From contig CBDEUJ010000004.1 in assembly GCA_965243215.1 (NCBI GenBank), forward strand, positions 620,001 through 684,000: a stretch of DNA of 64,000 nucleotides, given 5' to 3'. Position 1 is the stretch's first letter, and every line of letters begins with the position of its first letter. The DNA comes from JAJEFO01 sp009843725 (GTDB taxonomy: Bacteria; Pseudomonadota; Alphaproteobacteria; Rhodobacterales; Rhodobacteraceae). The notes beneath the pieces were generated by a model that was not told the DNA's origin, searched no databases, and saw only the letters and a program-made list of their open reading frames with translations. The translations under genes and the position numbers were made by a program. Below are positions 17,201-26,060 of this stretch, piece by piece.

Positions 17201-18381
17201 CAGCTTGTCATTCGCATCGGGTGCGGTTCTGACAGTGTCACCCGTTTGCCGTCGGCACCGAACACACGCGCCTTGCCGACTTCGCCGGTGAACCAGACGT
17301 CTTCTCCGACATCTGCAAAATCGGCCTCGTGAGGCTTGGCCCGGATCACCGCCTTGCCTTCGATGCCCTCGACCGCGAGGTGCAGGAAGACATCCGAGCC
17401 CAGGTTTTCCTTGTAGGTCAGCCGCCCCGAGAGGCAGGCGCCGGTATCTTCGGCTTGAATGTGCAGATGTTCGGGGCGGAATCCGACCGACAAGGGCCCT
17501 TCAGAGGGCACCTCCAGCGCCTCCTGCACGGCCACCCCGAGGGCGGTTATCCGCCCGGCGCTGTCGCCCTGCCCGGGCAGGATGTTCATTTTCGGGCTTC
17601 CGATGAATTCGGCCACGCGGATGTCTCGCGGGTCCTCATAGACTTCGTCGGGCGGGCCGAGCTGCAAAATGTCGCCGTCCATCATCACCGCCATGCGGTC
17701 TGACATCGTCAGCGCTTCGGCCTGATCGTGGGTGACATAGACGAACGTGGCCCCGAGTTCACGGTGCAACTCCGACAATTCGGCGCGCATGTGAACCCGC
17801 AGGGCCGCATCGAGATTGGACAACGGTTCGTCCATCAGGAAGGCGGCCGGATTCCTGACCATGGCCCGGCCCAGGGCCACGCGCTGCCTTTGCCCGCCGG
17901 AAAGCTGGCCGGGCTTGCGGTGCAAAAGCGGCTCGATCTTGAGAATCTCGGCCGCCTTTCGCATGTCGTCCTCGATCTTGGACATTTTCGCGCGGCGCCC
18001 AGGTGCGAGGTACCCCAAGAGCGGAATTCTCTGCCAAAAGTTCATGTCCCGCAGCTGCAGCGGGGTCACGAGGTTCTGCCGCACCGTCAGATGCGGATAT
18101 AACGCGTAAGACTGAAACACCATCGCGAGGTCGCGACGGCTGGGACGCACCTCGTTGACCACTCTGCCGTCGATTTCGACGTCGCCCGTCGTTTGGGTCT
18201 CCAGCCCGGCGATGATCCGCAGCGTTGTCGACTTTCCGCACCCCGAAGGGCCGACGAGCGTCAAATACTCGCCGTCGGCAATGTCCAGATCTATGCCGTT
18301 CAGAACTCTGAGAGTTCCATATGTCTTGGTCACTTGGCGAAGCGAGATACCAGCCAAGACTCTTCCTCCCTGGAGGGACAT
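17200..18381 (-). CDS. ABC transporter ATPase, UgpC/MalK type
   Basis: This 393-residue ATPase energises the importer. The Walker A motif is GPSGCGKST (44-52), the signature LSGGQRQRVALGRA and the Walker B motif FLMDEPLSNLDA. A C-terminal regulatory OB domain (about 290-390, VGFRPEHLHI) is typical of the MalK/UgpC branch. The ATG at 18381 lacks a good ribosome site. Eight codons in, a strong GGGAGGA lies 6 bases before a TTG at 18357, which may be the real start and gives LAGISLRQVTKTYG. An insertion after the Q-loop (QRIPLLGYLAPGRRAKMSK) is longer than usual. First gene of the operon. Confidence 0.9.
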   Translation of the reverse strand: MSLQGGRVLAGISLRQVTKTYGTLRVLNGIDLDIADGEYLTLVGPSGCGKSTTLRIIAGLETQTTGDVEIDGRVVNEVRPSRRDLAMVFQSYALYPHLTVRQNLVTPLQLRDMNFWQRIPLLGYLAPGRRAKMSKIEDDMRKAAEILKIEPLLHRKPGQLSGGQRQRVALGRAMVRNPAAFLMDEPLSNLDAALRVHMRAELSELHRELGATFVYVTHDQAEALTMSDRMAVMMDGDILQLGPPDEVYEDPRDIRVAEFIGSPKMNILPGQGDSAGRITALGVAVQEALEVPSEGPLSVGFRPEHLHIQAEDTGACLSGRLTYKENLGSDVFLHLAVEGIEGKAVIRAKPHEADFADVGEDVWFTGEVGKARVFGADGKRVTLSEPHPMRMTS

Positions 18382-18515
18382 ATTTGGGGCGTGCCAGACA
18401 TTCTTTCGCAGCTGTTCGTCAGGCAGAGCCCATGTCCCTTGGGCGATATCTTGCTACCAGCCATCATCTTCTGTAAAATACTAATATGTGAGCTTCAATC
18501 TCAGGTTTTCTTATA
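18382..18515. promoter_or_regulatory. Divergent promoter region, ABC operon / LysR gene
   Basis: These 134 bases separate the ATPase gene of the eight-gene catabolic operon from a divergent LysR gene. The part near the LysR gene (18470-18510) is A+T-rich (TGTAAAATACTAATATGTGA) and is the likely site of the LysR operator and promoters. No consensus box is assigned. Confidence 0.45.
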
Positions 18516-19457
18516 ATGACCCCGTTCCGACAGCTGACCTACGTGGTCGCCGTGGCTGACCACGGCAGCATTCAGGCTGCCTCGAAATTCCTGGCCATTT
18601 CCCAGCCGGCGATCAGCGCGGCGATCCAGAAGGTCGAACACGAATACCAGTTGAAGCTCTTCATCCGCGAACGCCCACATCGGCTGGTCGTCTCTCCGGT
18701 CGGGCAGCGCTTCATCGCGCAGGCACGGCGGTTTCTGGAAGCCGCGCAGGAGTTTGACAGCGATGCTCGCAATCTCAGGCATTCGCCGCACGGCGTGATC
18801 CAGGTGGGCTGCTTCATGCCGACCGCGGCCTTCATCATTCCCATTATCCTCAAAGGGTTACGTGATCGCAGCCTGGATATCTCGTTGCAGGTGCACGAGG
18901 CGGATCTGGATGAATTGAACAACTTGCTCGCGCAGGGAACCATCGACGTAGCGCTGACCTACAACATGGCGCCCAGTCCGGCGATCGAATTTGAACCTCT
19001 CATGGAGTCATCGCCCTACGTTCTGATATCGAAGGACGATCCGCTGGCCCGGCAGGACAGCATCTCGCTCAAACAACTGGTCGAACGCGACATGGTCTCG
19101 CTGAGCCTGCCAATCACCCAGCAGTTCTTTCTGTCATTTTTCTCACAGCTGAATCTGCGTCCCAAAATCAAGCATCAGACCAAGTCCTATGAGCTTGTGC
19201 GCAGTCTCGTCGGCGCCGGTGAGGGATACGCGATCCTGATCATGCGCCCGGTCAACGAGCGCGCCTATGACGGAAACGAATTGGCCTATGTTCCGCTATG
19301 CGGCGACATTCCGAAATCGCACTATGGGCTCGCCTTTACCAATCGATCGGTTCCAACGCGGCTGGTAGAGATATTTTCAGACGTCTGTCGCGAGCTTCTG
19401 GTCACTGAAAGGAAAGCTGAAAAATACTATGTCAGCCTGGCCGCAGGAAACTCCTGA
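18516..19457 (+). CDS. LysR-type regulator of the Ugp-like operon
   Basis: This 313-residue LysR protein has an N-terminal winged helix-turn-helix (AVADHGSIQAASKFLAI, then SQPAISAAIQKVE). An effector domain follows from about residue 92 (GVIQVGCFMPTAAFIIP). It is divergent from the importer operon, so it most likely controls it in response to the imported compound. It is not close in sequence to the other LysR protein at 8079, so the two operons answer to different signals. The start MTPFRQLTYVVAVAD is standard for the family. Confidence 0.87.
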   Translation: MTPFRQLTYVVAVADHGSIQAASKFLAISQPAISAAIQKVEHEYQLKLFIRERPHRLVVSPVGQRFIAQARRFLEAAQEFDSDARNLRHSPHGVIQVGCFMPTAAFIIPIILKGLRDRSLDISLQVHEADLDELNNLLAQGTIDVALTYNMAPSPAIEFEPLMESSPYVLISKDDPLARQDSISLKQLVERDMVSLSLPITQQFFLSFFSQLNLRPKIKHQTKSYELVRSLVGAGEGYAILIMRPVNERAYDGNELAYVPLCGDIPKSHYGLAFTNRSVPTRLVEIFSDVCRELLVTERKAEKYYVSLAAGNS

Positions 19458-19508
19458 TGAAGTCCGCCGCTGCGGCCGTTAAAGTCTGATGCCCTCAGCT
19501 TGATCTTC

Positions 19509-19584
19509 TGGTGCCCCCAGAGAGACTCGAACTCCCGACCCCCTGATTACAAATCAGATGCTCTACCAGCTGAGCTATAGGGGC
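19509..19584 (-). tRNA. tRNA-Thr (anticodon TGT)
   Basis: The 76-base cloverleaf on the minus strand has acceptor GCCCCTA/TGGGGGC, discriminator A and an encoded CCA. The D arm contains AGCTCAGCTGGTAGAGC. The anticodon stem-loop CTGAT-TTGTAAT-CAG gives TGT, and the T arm holds GTTCGAGT. All stems pair. A palindrome (CGAATG-TGCG-CATTCG, 19688-19703) lies upstream of the gene. Confidence 0.97.
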
Positions 19585-19781
19585 ACGGCGGCGTCCTTAG
19601 CAACGGCGCAGTGGATGGGCAAGCCTGATCGAGACGCAAGCCACTTGCAGTCTTGCCTATGGCACTCTGAATCCACTTGGAGCGAGTCGAATGTGCGCAT
19701 TCGTGGGACAAGCCGCCAAAGTGATCGCAAACCCGAAGGCTAGGTAAAGGCATGAAAATTCGACTTTGGGGGTTGCAATTG

Positions 19782-19807
19782 TGACTACAATTGATAAATG
19801 TAGATCA
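19782..19807. promoter_or_regulatory. Likely operator of first Phd/VapC module
   Basis: TGACTACA (19782-19789) and TGTAGATCA (19799-19807) form an imperfect inverted repeat, overlapped by CAATTG direct copies. It lies 18 bases upstream of the antitoxin ATG and just before its GGAGGG ribosome site. Phd/VapB antitoxins repress their own promoters by binding such repeats. The rest of 19585-19824 contains no gene. Confidence 0.45.
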
Positions 19808-19824
19808 CTCTTGGAGGGCGGCAA

Positions 19825-20088
19825 ATGCCATACCAATACTCACTTCGCGACGCGAAGGCTCGCCTGTCCGAGTTGCTGGACCTCGCCGCCGCAGGAAATG
19901 TCGTGGAAATTACCCGGCAGGGAGCCAAAAGGGGTCGCTTCAATTTGGTTTCGGTTGACGGAGCGTTCGGGCAGCGTCGGCCAGGTGCGCTGAAAGGACG
20001 GATCGCGGTTCCGGACACGTTCGACGACGAAGATCCGGACATCATCGCTGACTTCGAAGATCTGAGGTCGCGTGCGGATTCTCGTTGA
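19825..20088 (+). CDS. Antitoxin, Phd/YefM family
   Basis: This 87-residue protein neutralises the PIN toxin encoded directly downstream. The N-terminal Phd/YefM DNA-binding fold is recognisable in YQYSLRDAKARLSELLDLA followed by VVEITRQGAKRGRFNLV. The acidic C-terminal tail (DTFDDEDPDIIADFED) is the part that usually wraps the toxin. The 3' end overlaps the toxin gene by 17 bases, the normal coupled arrangement. A strong GGAGGG site precedes ATG 19825. Confidence 0.87.
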   Translation: MPYQYSLRDAKARLSELLDLAAAGNVVEITRQGAKRGRFNLVSVDGAFGQRRPGALKGRIAVPDTFDDEDPDIIADFEDLRSRADSR

Positions 20089-20452
20089 TACGCAGGCTCT
20101 GCTCTGGTGGCTGATGGATTCCGAGAGGCTCGGAGCGAAGGCGCGGCGCATATTCGTCTCCGACGAACCGGTCGTCAGCCCGGTCGTATTGTGGGAAATT
20201 GCAATCAAGGCCAGCCTTGGAAAGCTCTCGGCGGACGTCTCCGAGGTAAGCAGGGTCATCGCCGAACAGGGTCTTGAGCGACTTGGCATCTCGGACCGGC
20301 ACATGACCAGCCTGCAAGCCCTGCCCTTTCATCATCGCGACCCGTTTGACAGAATGCTGATCGCGCAAAGCGAGGCCGAAGCCATGCCTCTTCTGACTTC
20401 AGACGCAAAGATCGCACGCTACGGCATAGCAATTCTCGACAGCACGCAATGA
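20072..20452 (+). CDS. PIN-domain ribonuclease toxin, VapC family
   Basis: This 126-residue toxin probably cleaves RNA to arrest growth. The four acidic PIN residues are visible: D6 (ILVDTQALLWW), E42 (VVLWEIAIK), D93 (DPFDRMLIAQ) and D111 (TSDAKIARY). The ALLWW start and HHRDPFD motif put it in the VapC subgroup that pairs with Phd-type antitoxins. The GTG start at 20072 lies inside the antitoxin gene. The following 20453-20636 has no gene; the toxin and the permease gene converge there. Confidence 0.88.
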   Translation: MRILVDTQALLWWLMDSERLGAKARRIFVSDEPVVSPVVLWEIAIKASLGKLSADVSEVSRVIAEQGLERLGISDRHMTSLQALPFHHRDPFDRMLIAQSEAEAMPLLTSDAKIARYGIAILDSTQ

Positions 20453-20636
20453 AGCACCGCCAAGCGCAGTTGCGAAGATTCGCGCTCCAAAGGGAGTGAT
20501 CAGGCACCGCCGCACCCTCGAGGCACGCCGCATGGCAATTCTGTTCTCGATCACCGGTGGTTCCCGTCTGGAATGCGGCGTCCCGAGTGAAACGAATGCC
20601 GGCCGCAACATCGCAAGCGACCGCCAGGAAACCGCA

Positions 20637-22301
20637 TTACCGCGCGTTCATCATCTGACGCGCCAGCAACGCAACGGCTGACAGGCTCACGAGGATGACC
20701 AGGATTGCAGACGGTGCCGCTTGCACGATTTTTTCCAGCGAGGCCTGCTCGTGCGCACGTGTCGCAAGCGTGTCGAAATTGAACGGCCGAAGCAGGAGCG
20801 TGGCCGGCAGTTCCTTCACCGCATCGACGAACACAAGCAGGAGCGCCGTGGCCACCGAACCCCAGATCAGCGGCAAGTAGACCCAGAGAAGCGTGCCGCC
20901 GGCAGACCGCCCAAGAGTCCTGGCCGCCATCGGCAGGCTCGGCGCGACGCGCGCGACGGCCGCATCCGCCGCACCCTGCCCTATGGCAAAGAACCTGACC
21001 GAATATGCGTAGACCAAGGCCGCGACACCGCCCGTCAGCAGCAATCCGGGGTCCCAACCGGTCATGACGAGAATGCCGTCGGCAAGCGCATTGTCGAACG
21101 CCGCCAACGGAATCAGCAAGCCCAATGCCAGCACCGCTCCCGGCGCCGCATATCCGATCGTGGTGATCGGCAAGAGCATTCGTGGCATCTGCCTTCCAGA
21201 CAGCTGCGCCCCATATACAAGGAAAAGGGACGCCATGACTGTCACGACGGCCGCCGCACCTCCCACCAAGAAAGTGTTCGCAAGCGCCGCCCCCAGTCCT
21301 GGCGCCAGCCAACCTTCGGAACTGGAGAGCGCATGGCCCCCCAAGACCGCGACGGGAAACGCAAAGCCGGCCAGAAACGGCAGCGCGCATGCAATTGAAG
21401 CCATCCAGCCCACCGCACCTCTCAGCGCCGTTCGCTCGATGCGATGGTCCGTCCGGGACATCCGGTGAAACTTCATGCGCCGACGGCTTGCCCTTTCGAG
21501 AACCACGAGAAAGAGGATCATCCCGAGAATGGCGCATGCGATCTGCGCCGCCCCGCCCGCGTTCCCCGCTTCCAGCCAGACGGTGAAGACCCCGGTCGTC
21601 AGGGTCTGCACGCCAAAGTAGTCAACCGCCCCAAAGTCGTTCACCGTCTCCATCATCACGATCGCCGTGCCGGCCATGATCGCCGGCCGGGCAAGCGGCA
21701 AACCGATCCTCAGGAAGCGTCGCCGGAATCCCGCCCCGAGTGCACGGGCAACCTCGTGGGCTCGGCCTGACTGCTCCCGAAACCCTGCACGCGCGAGCAG
21801 GTAGACATATGGATAGAGCGATGCGGTCAGCACGAAAATCGCGCCATGACGCGACCTGATTTCGGGGAAGCGGTAGTCGGCGGCACTTTCCCAGCCGAAG
21901 ACCTCGCGCAGACCGGATTGCACGGGTCCCGCATATTCAAGAAAGTCGACCAGCGCATAGGCTCCAAGATATCCCGGCACCGCCAACGGAAGGAGAAGAA
22001 GCCACTCCAGCCAGCTTGATCCGGGGAAGCGGCAGCACACGATCAGCCAGGCCGTGCATGTCCCGATAATGGCCGACAGGAAGCCAACCGAGGCCATGAT
22101 GGTCAACGTGTTCGACAGATAGCGCGGCAAGGTCGTGGCCGCCAAATGTCCCCAGATCGGCTCCGACGGATGGGCCGCAATCCAGATGACGGAAATGATC
22201 GGCACGAGCACAAGCGCCGCAATCGCCAAAGCCCCGAGACTCCAGGCATCCGGCACTGGAAGGTGCAGGCGACGCATTAGTTGAGTGTTTCGCTCGGCCA
22301 T
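20637..22301 (-). CDS. ABC transporter permease, iron(III)-type (FbpB-like, two fused halves)
   Basis: This large double permease, 554 residues from ATG 22301, has two six-helix halves, each with an EAA-type loop (RALGAGFRRRFLRIGLPLARPAI and, near the C-terminus, SAGGTLLWVYLPLIWG). This double layout is typical of FbpB/SfuB/AfuB proteins that import ferric iron. No binding-protein or ATPase gene is adjacent, so it is an orphan subunit; its partners may be elsewhere in the genome. The frame is open upstream to 22373, but MAERNTQLMRR at 22301 fits the family length. The gap 22302-22480 contains a GTCAGGG/CCCTGAC repeat near 22436-22457, perhaps the end signal of the gapR transcript. Confidence 0.83.
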   Translation of the reverse strand: MAERNTQLMRRLHLPVPDAWSLGALAIAALVLVPIISVIWIAAHPSEPIWGHLAATTLPRYLSNTLTIMASVGFLSAIIGTCTAWLIVCCRFPGSSWLEWLLLLPLAVPGYLGAYALVDFLEYAGPVQSGLREVFGWESAADYRFPEIRSRHGAIFVLTASLYPYVYLLARAGFREQSGRAHEVARALGAGFRRRFLRIGLPLARPAIMAGTAIVMMETVNDFGAVDYFGVQTLTTGVFTVWLEAGNAGGAAQIACAILGMILFLVVLERASRRRMKFHRMSRTDHRIERTALRGAVGWMASIACALPFLAGFAFPVAVLGGHALSSSEGWLAPGLGAALANTFLVGGAAAVVTVMASLFLVYGAQLSGRQMPRMLLPITTIGYAAPGAVLALGLLIPLAAFDNALADGILVMTGWDPGLLLTGGVAALVYAYSVRFFAIGQGAADAAVARVAPSLPMAARTLGRSAGGTLLWVYLPLIWGSVATALLLVFVDAVKELPATLLLRPFNFDTLATRAHEQASLEKIVQAAPSAILVILVSLSAVALLARQMMNAR

Positions 22302-22480
22302 TGCGAATCGCCTAACGTGAAACGGGCCTGCCTGTCCAGTTGCCTTGAATGTCGCTCCCGGACCGGGCGCCATGCAAGAGATCGTGCCAATGTGGCAATC
22401 GACAAGGTGTCGCGCTCTCGGAAACGTCCGTCAGGTCAGGGAAAATCCGCCCTGACACGGTCCATCCGGCACAGGCTGCG

Positions 22481-22726
22481 TCACATGCCCAGCGCTTCCT
22501 TGTACATCCGGAGGATTGCCTCTTCCTCGGCAACCTCGTTCAGATCCCTCTTTCTCATGGCAATCAGCTTGCGCATGACCTTCGTGTCGTAACCCCTTGA
22601 TCCGGCCTCCGCCATCACTTCCTTCTGCTGGCCGGTGATGACCACCCTCTCCTCCTCAAGCGTCTCGTAGCGCTCGACGAACTGGCGGAGCTCATCCGCC
22701 GCAACGCGATAGGTCTGTTCGGTCAT
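22481..22726 (-). CDS. gapR: GapR-family nucleoid protein (DUF2312)
   Basis: This 81-residue helical protein is almost entirely the DUF2312 domain (AADELRQFVERYETLEEER, then KEVMAEAGSRGYDTKVMRK and IRKRDLNE-like positions MRKRDLNEVAEEE). In Caulobacter, GapR clamps overtwisted DNA and helps topoisomerases at replication forks. It is a hallmark of alphaproteobacteria. I chose ATG 22726 because GGAG lies 7 bases before it and the family starts there; the frame extends to 22822 without similarity. Confidence 0.93.
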   Translation of the reverse strand: MTEQTYRVAADELRQFVERYETLEEERVVITGQQKEVMAEAGSRGYDTKVMRKLIAMRKRDLNEVAEEEAILRMYKEALGM

Positions 22727-22860
22727 GTCTTTCTCCGGCGTGCAATGCGTGTCGATGTCTGGCACCCTTCGATATTCCGCAAGCATTGGGCCGACAAGGG
22801 TTGATCCGCTCCTGTCCGCCAACTATGCGGGCACGCCAAGGATCAGTGATGCGGGGAAAC

Positions 22861-23076
22861 ATGGAAACCCTTGTCTGGACAGGAACCTTTGTGACGCTTG
22901 CAGGTGTTGCGAGCCTTGTCTGGTGCATCGTCGCGGTTCAACGGGCACGGCGCGAAGCGCTTGATGAATCAGCAATGAAGGCCAAGATCCAGAAGGCGGT
23001 TGCCATGAACATGGGTGCGCTCATGCTGTCCGCAGTCGGGCTGATGATGGTCGTCGTCGGCATTCTGCTTGGGTAG
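22861..23076 (+). CDS. Small two-helix membrane protein
   Basis: This protein of about 71 residues has two predicted membrane helices (VWTGTFVTLAGVASLVWCIVAV and MNMGALMLSAVGLMMVVVGILL) joined by a charged cytosolic-type loop (QRARREALDESAMKAKIQKA). I do not recognise a named family. It is divergent from gapR and converges with the sensor kinase gene, ending 12 bases from its stop. ATG 22861 follows a GGGGAAAC stretch; ATG 22849 is an alternative start. Confidence 0.65.
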   Translation: METLVWTGTFVTLAGVASLVWCIVAVQRARREALDESAMKAKIQKAVAMNMGALMLSAVGLMMVVVGILLG

Positions 23077-23088
23077 AGAAGTCAAGAT

Positions 23089-25785
23089 TCAGCCGACACG
23101 TCCCGCAGCTGCGCTTTCCGTGCCCGGCAAGGTGACTCGAAACGCCGCGCCGCCAAGCCCTGCAACGTAATCGACTTCTCCCCCAAGGCGCTTCATGACC
23201 TCGCGGCAGATCGCCAGCCCGAGCCCTGCGCCACCTCCGGCCCGGTGATCGTCGGCACGCGTGAATTTCTCGAACATCTCCGCCTGGGACTCTTCCGGAA
23301 TGCCGGAACCGTTGTCGATGAAGTCGACAACGTGACGACCGTCAATCTCGTGCACATGGATCCTCAGGCACGGTTCGGGGGCGTCGCAGTACTGTCCGGC
23401 ATTCGAAATCAGGTTGATGAACACCTGCGCCAGCCGATCGCAGTCGGTGCGGACCGGCACCTTCTCGTCGCTTCCGTTGCGGTCGATCACCATCGTCGCC
23501 TCGACACCCAGCTGCCCGGTTGCAACGAAGGCCCTGTCCAGGACCGCGCCAAGCATGTCCTCCTGCCGGTTCAGCATGACCTGCCCGCTCTCGAGCACGC
23601 TCAGGTCCAGCAGGTCGTCGAGAAGCCGCGTCATGCGGACCGCCTCGCCGTTTATGGTCTGGCTGAACTTCTGGCGCTCTTCCGCCGACATCGACTCGCC
23701 TTCCATCAGTATCTCGCTGAACGAGCGGATCGAGGTCATTGGCGTGCGCAACTCGTGACTGACCTGGCTGAGAAAGCTGTCCTTCTGGAACGAGAGCGCC
23801 ACGAGCTTCTCGTTCGCCTCACGCAACTGGCCCGCGGTGTTTTCGAGCTCCTTCGACTTTGCCTCAAGCTGGCTGGAATACTCGAGGATCTGCTGAGCCT
23901 CGTCGGCAACTCTCATCATGTCCTCCACCGAAACCGACACGCCTCCCGTGATCTGCGCGATCATCGCGTGCGCGGTCGCCGCCCCGACGGAGCCTGCAAG
24001 TTCACGCTCAAGTCGTTCGACAAACGCAGGCGTCACGTCCGGAAGAGACCCGCTCTTGCCCTGTCTTTGGGCCTCCGTCCTGAAGAGCGCCTGAGCGTCG
24101 GAGGCGCCGAGAAGCCGTTGCGTCATCATGAGGAGGTCCTCGGCTTCGACCGCGCTGCCGCGCCAGCCCCGTGTTCCCCCCGAATACTGGAATATGTTGA
24201 CGAACCGGGCACCCTGGAGGCGCTCAAGCGGGGTCTGGGCGCTGAGAAGCGAGAATGCCAGGAACGACCCGGCATTCAGGACCATGGACCAGAACACGGA
24301 GTGTACCAGCGGATCCAGCCCTTCGATTCCGAACAGTGCATGAGGACGAAGCAGCGCGATGCCGAACGGGCCATGCGCAAAAATCTCCGGCGTCAGAATG
24401 CCGGTCTGTCCGAAGCTCGGCAGGAATGAAGTCCAGATCCAGGCCGCCAGGCCTACCGAAAGCCCGGCGGCCGCGCCAATCCGGGTTGCGCCGCGCCAGA
24501 AGATGGCACCCAGAAGGGCGGGCAGTACCTGCGCGACTCCCGTAAAAGACACCAAGCCGATCGCGGCGAGTGCGGCGCCTCCGCCCGAAAGAATGAAGTA
24601 AAGATACCCGAAGAGCAGGATGCCCGCGATTGACAGGCGGCGCGACAGGATCACGACGTGGCGCACGTCGCCCGAAAGGGCGGCCCTGCCCTCCCTCAAG
24701 TTGAGCCAGATCGGCATCACGACATGGTTCGAAACCATGGTGGACACCGCGATTGCCGCAACGATCACCATCGAGGTGGCCGAACTGAAGCCGCCCAGGA
24801 AGGCCAGCATCGCGAGCGCGTTTCGATCAAAGGCGAGCGGCACCGTCTGCACGAACAGGTCCGGATTCGAGCCTTCGGGGCTCACTGACAGCCCGACGAC
24901 GGCGATCGGGACAACGAATAGGCTGATCAACAGAAGATAGAGCGGAAATGCCCAACTTGCCGTTGCAAGATGCCGCTCGTCGGAGTTTTCGACGACCATC
25001 ACCTGGAACATGCGCGGCAGGCAGATGAATGCGGCCGCGGACAGGAATATCAGCGTTGCCCAGCGATCCGCCCCGGTGTCCCAGCTGGATATCGGCGACG
25101 CGTCTATCGCTTGAAGCGTGGGTCCCACTCCTCCGCTGACAAAGAAGACGACGAACATGCCCACGGCCATCAGGGCGGCGAGCTTGACGACCGCCTCGAC
25201 GGCAATGGCCGTGACCACTCCGTGGTGCCGCTCGTTCGCGTCCAGGTTGCGCGTCCCGAATATGATCGTGAAGAGCGCCAGCCCGGCGGCGATCAGGAGC
25301 GCCGTGTTCCGCAGGGACTGCGGATCCGACGCCGATCCGGACTGGGAAAACGCGTCCAGGCTCAGGGTCACGGACTGAAGCTGCAAGGCGATGTACGGGG
25401 TCGTTCCAAGCACGGCAAGGCAGGTCACGAGAACGCCAAGCGCGTTCGACTTGCCGTAGCGTGACGAGATCAGGTCGGCGATCGACGTGATCCTCTGCGA
25501 GCGCCCGATCCGCACCAGCCGGCGCAGGATCACCCACCATCCGACCATCACAAGCGTCGGGCCGAGATAGATCGTCACGAACTCCATGCCGGAGCGCGCC
25601 GCGTACCCGACCGCGCCGTAAAAGGTCCAGGCCGTGCAATAGACGGAAAGGGACAAGGTGTAGACCACGGGTGAACGCAGCCAGCCGGCCCTGCCGCGCT
25701 CGGCCTGCTTGTCGGCCCAGAACGCCACCCCAAAGAGCAACAGGACGTAGGCGACGCAAATGCTGACCAGGATGTCGAAGCTCAC
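23089..25785 (-). CDS. CrbS-like sensor: sodium-solute-symporter domain fused to histidine kinase
   Basis: This 898-residue hybrid has about thirteen N-terminal membrane helices of the SLC5/sodium-solute symporter family (residues about 1-520). A STAC-like linker (about 555-610), a coiled coil and a histidine kinase follow. H677 lies in VSHELRTPM; the ATP-binding domain shows NLISNAGQY, DNGSGIP and GGAGLGLAI. CrbS proteins of this layout sense acetate or a related solute and control acetyl-CoA synthetase genes. Here acs lies 9 kb away in the facing arm of the same locus. No PAS domain is clear. The start overlaps the small membrane gene upstream by four bases. Confidence 0.9.
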   Translation of the reverse strand: MSFDILVSICVAYVLLLFGVAFWADKQAERGRAGWLRSPVVYTLSLSVYCTAWTFYGAVGYAARSGMEFVTIYLGPTLVMVGWWVILRRLVRIGRSQRITSIADLISSRYGKSNALGVLVTCLAVLGTTPYIALQLQSVTLSLDAFSQSGSASDPQSLRNTALLIAAGLALFTIIFGTRNLDANERHHGVVTAIAVEAVVKLAALMAVGMFVVFFVSGGVGPTLQAIDASPISSWDTGADRWATLIFLSAAAFICLPRMFQVMVVENSDERHLATASWAFPLYLLLISLFVVPIAVVGLSVSPEGSNPDLFVQTVPLAFDRNALAMLAFLGGFSSATSMVIVAAIAVSTMVSNHVVMPIWLNLREGRAALSGDVRHVVILSRRLSIAGILLFGYLYFILSGGGAALAAIGLVSFTGVAQVLPALLGAIFWRGATRIGAAAGLSVGLAAWIWTSFLPSFGQTGILTPEIFAHGPFGIALLRPHALFGIEGLDPLVHSVFWSMVLNAGSFLAFSLLSAQTPLERLQGARFVNIFQYSGGTRGWRGSAVEAEDLLMMTQRLLGASDAQALFRTEAQRQGKSGSLPDVTPAFVERLERELAGSVGAATAHAMIAQITGGVSVSVEDMMRVADEAQQILEYSSQLEAKSKELENTAGQLREANEKLVALSFQKDSFLSQVSHELRTPMTSIRSFSEILMEGESMSAEERQKFSQTINGEAVRMTRLLDDLLDLSVLESGQVMLNRQEDMLGAVLDRAFVATGQLGVEATMVIDRNGSDEKVPVRTDCDRLAQVFINLISNAGQYCDAPEPCLRIHVHEIDGRHVVDFIDNGSGIPEESQAEMFEKFTRADDHRAGGGAGLGLAICREVMKRLGGEVDYVAGLGGAAFRVTLPGTESAAAGRVG

Positions 25786-26060
25786 GTCTTGCGCTCCGCT
25801 TGCCGGCCATCGCGGGAACGTTCGGAACTGCGCGCGATTCTTGAAAGTGATCGCGACAGCACACCGGACAAGCCGATCAGCACCATCCAGACCGAGAACA
25901 CGTAAACGAGCGCAGAAGATGTCGCGCGGCCGGTGGCCCAGAGAATCGGGATCACCATCAGGACAATCGCAAGCAGCGGCAGGAGGTTCGCGGCGTCAAT
26001 CACGCGCCGCTGGCGTGTCGAGGCCTCGGACGGCGAAATCGGTTCCGGGTCGGACATCAA
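25782..26060 (-). CDS. Small membrane protein between receiver and CrbS-like kinase
   Basis: This 92-residue protein has two predicted membrane helices (AANLLPLLAIVLMVIPILWA and ALVYVFSVWMVLIGLSGVL) and charged ends. It overlaps both neighbours by four bases, so it is translated together with the receiver and the sensor kinase. A small integral membrane protein preceding a sodium-solute-symporter-type protein recalls the helper subunits found with some symporters (DUF485/DUF4212-like). The sequence similarity is too weak to name one. A partner role for the CrbS-like transporter domain is inferred from position. Confidence 0.72.
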   Translation of the reverse strand: MMSDPEPISPSEASTRQRRVIDAANLLPLLAIVLMVIPILWATGRATSSALVYVFSVWMVLIGLSGVLSRSLSRIARSSERSRDGRQAERKT

